Assembly: GCA_023627715.1 (NCBI GenBank)
Contig: JAMAHW010000159.1
Location: 1-37,876 of the forward strand
DNA length: 37,876 bases
Source: Periconia sp. R9002
Taxonomy: Eukaryota > Ascomycota > Dothideomycetes > Pleosporales > Periconiaceae
Direction of reading: 5' to 3'
Shown one piece after another: positions 31,723 through 37,876 of this stretch (positions are counted from its first letter, which is position 1; each line of letters starts with the position of its first letter). The position numbers and the translations under genes were made by a program. Below the pieces are notes generated by a model. It was given only the letters and a program-made list of their open reading frames with translations, had not been told where the DNA came from and searched no databases.

Positions 31723-33502
31723 ATGGACCATTTCACCCATATTTTTGAGTATTTACCAGCACATCGCATTGCGGTATGTAAGACACACCAGCAGGGCATT
31801 GTCAAGTCGCAACTAGAAGCCCATTTAAACAAGAAGCATCAAGAATTTGTTTGGCGGGCGCGGCAGGAAATTGTCAAGGCGGTGCAGAAGGATGAGTCGT
31901 TGCAGCAGTGGGCCAGTGACCCAGATCAGATCGTTTACCCCAGCCCCGAGTCCAACGCATTACCCCATTTGCCCACATATCAGGACGGGTTACAATGTCA
32001 GCAATGCGGGTATATTAATCGTAGCGTCAAGAGGATTCAGGAGCATTGTCGGAGAGAGCATCGCTGGGAGAATGCGCGCAAAGCAGTACCAGGACGTCCG
32101 TCAGACACGTTGCGCAAGTGTACAAGCGTAGTGTGCCAGAAGTTCCACAAAACCAATCAGCTAGGCCGATTGTTCCAGGTCAACGCGCCAGCAGTAGTCC
32201 AGCACACGCAGACCAGCCCCGACGCAGATATAGGCCAAGCGATTGAGATGTCGTTGACCCAAGCCAGCACCCAATTAAAGGAGTTGGGGAGGAAGAAGAA
32301 CAACACCATCAAGCCAGATACCGACCGACACGAATTTGCCGAGTGGCTAGACCAAGCAGGATGGGCACGGCATTTGAAGGGGTTGAAGCGTGATTGGTTG
32401 TTGAAGATGGCAAGAAAGCCCCCGCACAAGGAGCACGCGTTGTTTGAGGTGTGTTGGGCGGTACGTATGATTATATGGCGAGCACAGCAGACATCCAAGG
32501 CGAGCGTAGTCGGTATGCCCGCCATGATGTACATAAACCGACGAGAGTTTGGCAATACGACCAACGAAAAGCCATTCAACGCGCAGCAGACTGAGAACAC
32601 CATGATCAAATACAGCAACGCGTGGGTGGAAATCATTGCGTATATTTGGCGGACCCACGAATTGCCCGTAGCCAAGCCCCACGACAATGAGGAGATAGAG
32701 GGCAGGAGGCCACCATACCGCATCAGTGGCAGACAGGACAAATGGCTGCAGAAGATCAAGGAGATTGTATCACGCGGCGACGGGGAAGAAGATAGTTGGT
32801 TTGATGACACAGAGTCCGAGACCAGCAGCGACGACGGAAGCATTAGAAGGCCATGTGTTGCAGTTCATGTTATCATTGTTAGACCACGTTTTGGGCGACA
32901 ACGAGTACACAAGCGCGTTGATTAGCAGCATGGCGGTGTTGGGTATCAGCGCGGAGAGCGGTTGGTTAAGCCCGTTGGTGTACACGCCCAAGCAGTCCGC
33001 CGTCATAAGCACATCGCGGATGTTGGTGTTGTACCGGTCATCGCAGTTGCGGCAAGAGCGGATCAACGAGCTAGTAGCGGAAGGCTGGGGTTCAGAAGAC
33101 GCAGCAGACATCGCACCGCCGCATTTGGAGTTTGTGCAGGATATGGCCAACCGATTTATGACGTTGATTAAGTACAACGGCAAACCAACGCCAATGGATT
33201 CCATACTGCGACTGAGAGCGTTTGGGTACAAGATCCGGTTCACGACCAACGCAGAGGGTGTGATTGGTTGGGTAATACGTTGTTGTACGGCAACATCCAG
33301 TTCAGATGCCCCAATTGCGGTCCATGATTCACGGCATGATAGCCAGCGCGCGACAGCATATTTTAGCCAACTTAATGTTGTTGCAGATAGATAGCGAGGG
33401 GTCAGTAGCAAGAGACAGACTGCATGTCCGACGATCGACTGGAAGAAGTTGGTAGACAATGCAGGGCCAACCACAAGGCCCGAGGCACGTTTCGCGTCGT
33501 GA
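31723..33502 (+). pseudogene. OrsD-family (DUF3505) zinc-finger protein, frameshifted and truncated
   Basis: A first frame of 400 codons opens with two zinc-finger-like units: C19-x2-H22 with H34 and H39, and C92-x2-C95-x12-H108-x4-H113 in the context DGLQCQQCGYINRS. This pairing is the hallmark of the fungal OrsD domain (Pfam PF12013), found in repetitive, often very large proteins of unknown function. Around 32825-32845 the coding sense moves to the next frame (EALEGHVLQFMLSLLDHVL and onward to FTTNAEGVIGWV, ~33270). It then shifts again (GNTLLYGNIQF; MIASARQHILANLMLLQIDSE at 33338-33400) and ends in IDWKKLVDNAGPTTRPEARF before TGA at 33500-33502. At least three indels plus a missing C-terminal part make it a pseudogene. 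Composition is GC-normal, so decay was by indels and not by RIP. Confidence 0.7.
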
Positions 33503-33599
33503 TTTGTGAGTCTCGCCATCCCAATCGACTGCATGCTTCCTACGGTCGCATGCTTCTCTCGTAGCTTAGGCTCCGGTTTTCCTCACACCTAGCAGCACA

Positions 33600-33949
33600 G
33601 TGCCTCTGTAGATACCGAGCCCTCGCCACTACTGACGAACCCAGCCCCTGGTGACCCCGACCCTGACGATATCTTCACGCGCTAACTGGATGCCGAGGTA
33701 GAACAGGTCGCGTTCTTTTACCAGCTGAAGAGCTTAAGGTGTACGGAGAAGTGCAGGAAGTACTCAAGGAGGAGGAGTCGTATGAGGACGAGCAGGGAGT
33801 GTACGAACAAGAATGCAAGAATGCCCCTCCAGGCAACAAGGGTCACACTGGCAGCATCTTCCAGCAGATTGGCTTCCACCGCGCCCGCCAGGCCAGCAGC
33901 ACCAGCAAGCACTCGACCATCAAAGAGGAGGACGGCGGTTCCCTATCCT
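33600..33949 (+). pseudogene. SPX-domain-like gene fragment
   Basis: One frame reads DPDPDDIFTR, a stop (TAA), LDAEVEQVAFFYQLKS; a second frame then continues VYGEVQEVLKEEESYEDEQG to SIFQQIGFHRARQAS and ends at 33949. The LDxExxKVxxFYxxK pattern followed by Glu-rich helices resembles the SPX domain of fungal phosphate-sensing proteins and transporters. A frameshift near 33730 and the stop make it a relic. Its last codons overlap the left end of the hAT element, so the transposon may have inserted into it. The family call is from motif memory and moderate. Confidence 0.4.
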
Positions 33950-36637
33950 GATATGATATCGGCTTAGCAGGATAGCAGAGATGGTATCAGGATAACAGCT
34001 TTAGCAGCTTTAGCAGCTTTAGCAGAGATGATATGACAATAATCTTCTCAAGGAAACAGGGCATATTTCACTCAATACTAATCCAGATCATCATCCGACT
34101 CAGCCCGAATACTACTGTTTATTTCGCCATCCACAACAAGCCCCCTGCCGCCACGTGACGATGGTGTAATGAGTCCTTCACGCACCCAGTTGCCGATGCA
34201 TTCAACCTTCTCTAAATTTGCACACGTCATCCTTTTACGATACCATGACAATGTATGTCTCCCTCCACGGAACGCTGACTCGGCATCGGCGGAACCAGGG
34301 GGCACAGAAAGTGTGTCGATAGCCATGCGACTGAGACGCGGATATGATCGAATCTGTTGCTTCTGGCACCACCATGCAAGAGGAGAGCCTTTGATCTTTA
34401 TCGGCGTGTTTTGGATGAAGTATTCAAGATCATCCCCATTCGCTGTTATGTCCTCGGCGACCGTCATCTCGTATACAAGCCTATCAAATTCATCTCGCTG
34501 TTCCTGTGGGGGGCCAGGCGGCTGTGAACGTCCTAAGGAGGGCGCCATCTTCTATTCTTCCTCCCAGATTGTGCATGCACGCTTAATGGCAATCGCTATC
34601 CATTCCTCTTTCTAGTGTGCCTCAAGGGATCGTGCTCGCTTTGATGGATCAAGGAGAAGGGCAGTTGCATAGATGGGTGACTCATCAGACATACCCTAGT
34701 ACTTTTCAAGCACAAACCACCCCATATCAATAGAATGTACCATGAGGGGATCATGTGTGCCCTCTTCGCTGTAGAGCTTCTACAAGTGTAATTACCACCT
34801 GGATACGGTGCAAATATGACATGATAATTACCTTCTTCTGCTCATAATGGCGAAGCAGCATATCCATGATCATGAGGTTTTGTGAGGGCGTTGTCGTCGG
34901 GCCTTGGGCCCACAAAGTCGAAAATGTGAAGGGTTGAAGAAATGCGTGTGTTTTCTCTAAATAATCCCAATCCGAAGAGGTGAGAATGTTATCACCTAGA
35001 GCCTTGTCATAGTCGAGTAGAACCTGCTTTACTTGCTGCTTTTTCGTTAATAGATTATCAATCATCTTATGCCATGAATTCCAGCGTGTGTTATTGTCGA
35101 TACCCAGTCGTAATTTATTTTGTTCATCCCATACGTCACTGTGGATAGCTAAATTACGTAGCCATTGCCCAATTCGGTGTAGTTTGCGCAGGGCGATCAG
35201 AACCTAGCCCTTCTTGCTGTTGGTATCGACTACTCTACTATCCGATCTTGATGGAGTTTTACCCTTTCGTGTAGAAGACGTATTAGACGCGGCGCCATTG
35301 GTGTCTCTTGTCTGAGCTTCTGTCTGGCTTACTTGCGCTGTTTGATCTGGCTGATCCGGCGTATCACCATCAGAGGCACCGTACAGGACAAGGCAGAACC
35401 GTTCGTAGAGCTAGCCACTAGTCACATCGCTAGCAGCATCAAGGGCGACTTTCAGTGCTTCTTGTGAAGCCGCAAAAATGAAGGCCTGGAGGGATAGGTT
35501 GATAATATGAAGGATGCAACGGATACGGTGATGTTTCGGATCCCAGCTGATCTACTATGGATTAGACGGCTAGATAGAATCGTAAGGGAGGACTATGACG
35601 TGCATTTTGATCTTGTTTAGGCCTGGTTGATAAATGCTGCAAGCACGTATCGTTTGAGGTGGCATTGTCACCAGTATGACAGCCAAGTTGCTTCGTGATA
35701 CTGTAGAAGATGAGTGTAGAATGGATGAGTTGGGACTGATGTTCACCAGAATGATTGTGCCGAATCTCTAAGAGGCCCAGAAGCGCTCTCCTGGGACGGT
35801 AATCTTAGTCCACCCATCGTGCACATACTGCTACTACGCCATGTCGATGTGGTGATGTCCAGAGATCAGACGAGATGTGAATCTTGGAAACGGCACGCTG
35901 GAGCTTAGCTTTCAACTGGGACTGATACAGGGTAAAGTTTGTAGTAACGTGACGCATAACTTCATGCCGTGATGTCATGATAAGGTCTTCAATTGCAGGA
36001 TTACAGGCTAGCATGATGTCTTGCATGTCACCCCATGAAACTGCTGAAAAGGGTAGCCGACAACGTGTAAGGAGGGCTACCATGTTCTCGGTATACCGTT
36101 GTGGGTTGAACCTCTACGTAGCGCTAATTCCGATGGGTTTGCTGCGTAATAGTCTCCGAGTCTGGCTTGCTTCAATGGAGGACCAACATCAGAGGATCTT
36201 TCATATGTTGTACACTCTGAGGAGTTGATAATATCACCGTGCTTACGCTTCGCGTGATATACAGCGTTGTCTCGCTTCGGGTTAGACCAGGCTTGATCAG
36301 AGGGACAGAGAAGGCATTCGTAGACTACTGCTCTCGATCTACGTTTCCCTGATGGTCCTAACTGGCCCTTGTTCGGATATGCTGCGCGGAAGATGTAGTC
36401 GAAGTCGAAAACCTCGGACGGTATTGATTCTGCATCGGGAGCAGGTTCAACACTCCCCTGGAACTATGAAGCACTATCGGCGGGTTGCTGCAATGAGGAA
36501 GCCATAATTGAGGATAATAGGGGTTCAAAGTAAATTGGTGATGAGGTGAATTTGCAAAGATTTGTGAATCCCGCATCAGGCTGACAATATGAAATCTATC
36601 CAACCAGAGCCCGCAGCTTATCCGGATATCAGGATAG
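33943..36637 (-). mobile_element. Decayed hAT transposon with 12-bp inverted ends
   Basis: CTATCCTGATAT at 33943-33954 is mirrored by ATATCAGGATAG at 36626-36637, enclosing the transposase relic. Beyond the 12 bp the ends diverge, though both carry further AGC/GGATA words. The 8-bp flanks (GCGGTTCC and AGATCAGG) do not match, so no target duplication is visible. A CAGCTTTAG triplet repeat lies just inside the left end at 33996-34022. Confidence 0.5.
34078..36505 (-). pseudogene. hAT-family transposase with BED-type zinc finger, many stops
   Basis: Reading on the minus strand from an ATG at 36505: a Ser/Pro-rich start with one TAG, then a BED-like finger (YECLLCPSDQAW ... YHAKRKHG; Cys-x2-Cys with two His) at about 36300. 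Next is a DNA-binding/catalytic part with ISSDLWTSPHRHG and GCHTGDNATSND, the typical hAT catalytic context. A central frame follows (35065-34751, DYDKALGDNILTSSDWDYLE). The end is the C-terminal dimerisation domain in the longest open piece (34548-34078), with SPLAWWCQ, LSRMAIDTLSVPPGSADAESAF and a Ser-Asp-rich end. At least six stops or frame changes separate these parts. hAT transposases cut and paste DNA with an RNase H-like fold; this copy cannot. Confidence 0.8.
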
Positions 36638-36930
36638 AGATCAGGCTAATATAGCTGGGCTTTATCCGATATGCGTGGCCGCCAAATTAACAAAATGGAG
36701 GTTGACGTTACACAACAAAAAGAAAAAGGCCTTTAACGAACAATTCTCCACTAACAGGGCGATAGCCACGGCCTCCAGCACGTCGACGTTGTATGGAAAT
36801 CCATACAAATTGTACACCGTACAGGCGTACTTTACGTCGGCAGTGGTCTATACGTACGTGGCCATATTTTCAGGAAATGCCGTACTACTATACGCCGAAA
36901 GGGCTAATAGTCGCGTAGTTAAGTAAAGAC
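36638..36930. other. Flank of the hAT element; small palindrome, no supported gene
   Basis: An 83-residue open frame (36675-36926, plus) has no recognisable domain or signal and is not called. TTGTATGGA-AA-TCCATACAA at 36789-36808 is a perfect palindrome with 9-bp arms. Confidence 0.4.
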
Positions 36931-37876
36931 GCTCAGCAGATAGTACATAATATGCCGTTACTATAAGAAAAAATTAATCGCCTTCAAGCTATACTTAACA
37001 AATAGAACAAGCGTAACACCCCTAAGAGGCAGAATATAAGGATAGAAGAGACTCTAACGGTTGGTAAGGTGCAATACTTACTACCTAAAGAGGTGGGTAG
37101 TGGTCGTAGTAATAGTGACGGGGCGTCAAAAAGGGTGGCGGCACTGTTAACGTTGCGGCATAATAGGACACAACTCCCGCACTTGTCCAGTAGAAATTGA
37201 ATGCATGGAGGATAGCGATAGATCTGAAGAATTGATTAGCTTACTCCGATTTCAATTTACTCGTAATAAAAGTACGTAATAACGCTGCGACAGCGACGCG
37301 CTAGTATAGCGTAAGCCACTTACTTATAAACCACGTTAGAGTTCTAATTACAAAGTTATATACGTTAAAAGGTAGTAGGCACGGATATAGAGTCCTATTC
37401 TTATTAATATTTAGGATTATAAACGTGTACATAATAATTATAATACGATTTTTGATAATAGCTTATATTATAGTCTCTTTAGGTCTGACGACTTTTACCG
37501 TATACTCCCGGTGGGGACCTGGTGTACCCTATTACGCACCTATACTCCTGCTTAGAAATTACAGTGTTTATTCTAACATATATGAATAATTTAACATTGT
37601 ACTAGCGTCGATACACGTAAGTTAACGCAATATACGTAAGTCAACGCTGTCCTAAAGTGCAATATAGCTATATTCTTTTATTCTTTTAAGGAATTTTTAA
37701 TAAATAAATAAATATCTAATATAGGCTTCCTTATAACCCCTTTGCCCTTCTAGTAATTACTAGGGCTTAGAGCTATTACTCTATAGTTAATATTCTTTCT
37801 ATTCTATTTACAGCACTTATAGTAAAGCTACTATAATAAACTAAATTATATCTATATTATCTAATTTTATAGCTTT
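36931..37876. repeat. RIP-like AT-rich block at the right edge
   Basis: AT-rich sequence with abundant TA steps and few CA/TG pairs, increasingly so towards the end (37550-37876). It continues beyond the window. No gene or classifiable element was seen. Confidence 0.6.

Noticed and set aside
32157..33534. Long minus-strand frames (228 and 254 residues) opposite the OrsD gene
   Set aside because: They mirror the OrsD coding strand; the zinc-finger motifs and frame continuity lie on the plus strand.
1..37876. CRISPR arrays, bacterial operons, Shine-Dalgarno sites or phage features
   Set aside because: The introns, RIP signature and families are fungal; no regular repeat-spacer arrays are present.

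Overview
The window looks like an accessory, repeat-rich stretch of a filamentous ascomycete (Pezizomycotina) genome. The evidence is short spliceosomal introns (51-76 nt, GTRNGT donors, CTNAY branch sites), ascomycete-type gene families (F-box, ankyrin, class II O-methyltransferase, bZIP, OrsD, hAT), and long AT-rich blocks with almost no CpA/TpG, the signature of repeat-induced point mutation (RIP). The species cannot be named from the sequence.

Layout. 1-4440 is an extreme RIP block holding a diverged tandem array. 4.6-10.4 kb is ordinary gene-bearing DNA: a three-exon F-box gene on the minus strand, a small secreted-protein gene (minus) that runs into telomere-like sequence, and a two-exon ankyrin gene (plus) with a perfect 45-bp internal duplication. 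10.9-21.6 kb reads as a fossil secondary-metabolite cluster: 2OG-Fe(II) oxygenase relic, NRPS adenylation-domain relic, O-methyltransferase with two in-frame stops, a second O-methyltransferase cut in half, acyl-CoA dehydrogenase pseudogene with a RIP gradient along it, and a broken bZIP regulator. 21.6-22.1 kb has a putative TIR element and 22.1-23.8 kb shows no gene. 23.8-27.4 kb is a second large RIP-degraded block. 28.1-29.1 kb is a two-exon secreted-protein gene (minus). 30.36-31.13 kb holds a 98-bp TIR element, a spliced 8-cysteine small secreted protein and a degenerate telomere-like hexamer array. 31.7-33.5 kb is a frameshifted OrsD-family gene. 33.6-33.95 kb is an SPX-like gene fragment that ends at the edge of a decayed hAT transposon (33.94-36.64 kb, minus). 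The last ~0.9 kb is again RIP-like.

Only five genes look potentially functional: the F-box gene, the ankyrin gene, the 309-residue secreted-protein gene, the 79-residue cysteine-rich secreted-protein gene, and with doubt the 100-residue secreted-protein gene. Almost everything else is dead or dying, and most stop codons fit C-to-T (or G-to-A) changes. The joint reading is a dynamic, possibly subtelomeric, transposon-rich compartment in which a biosynthetic cluster decayed and effector-like secreted proteins remain.
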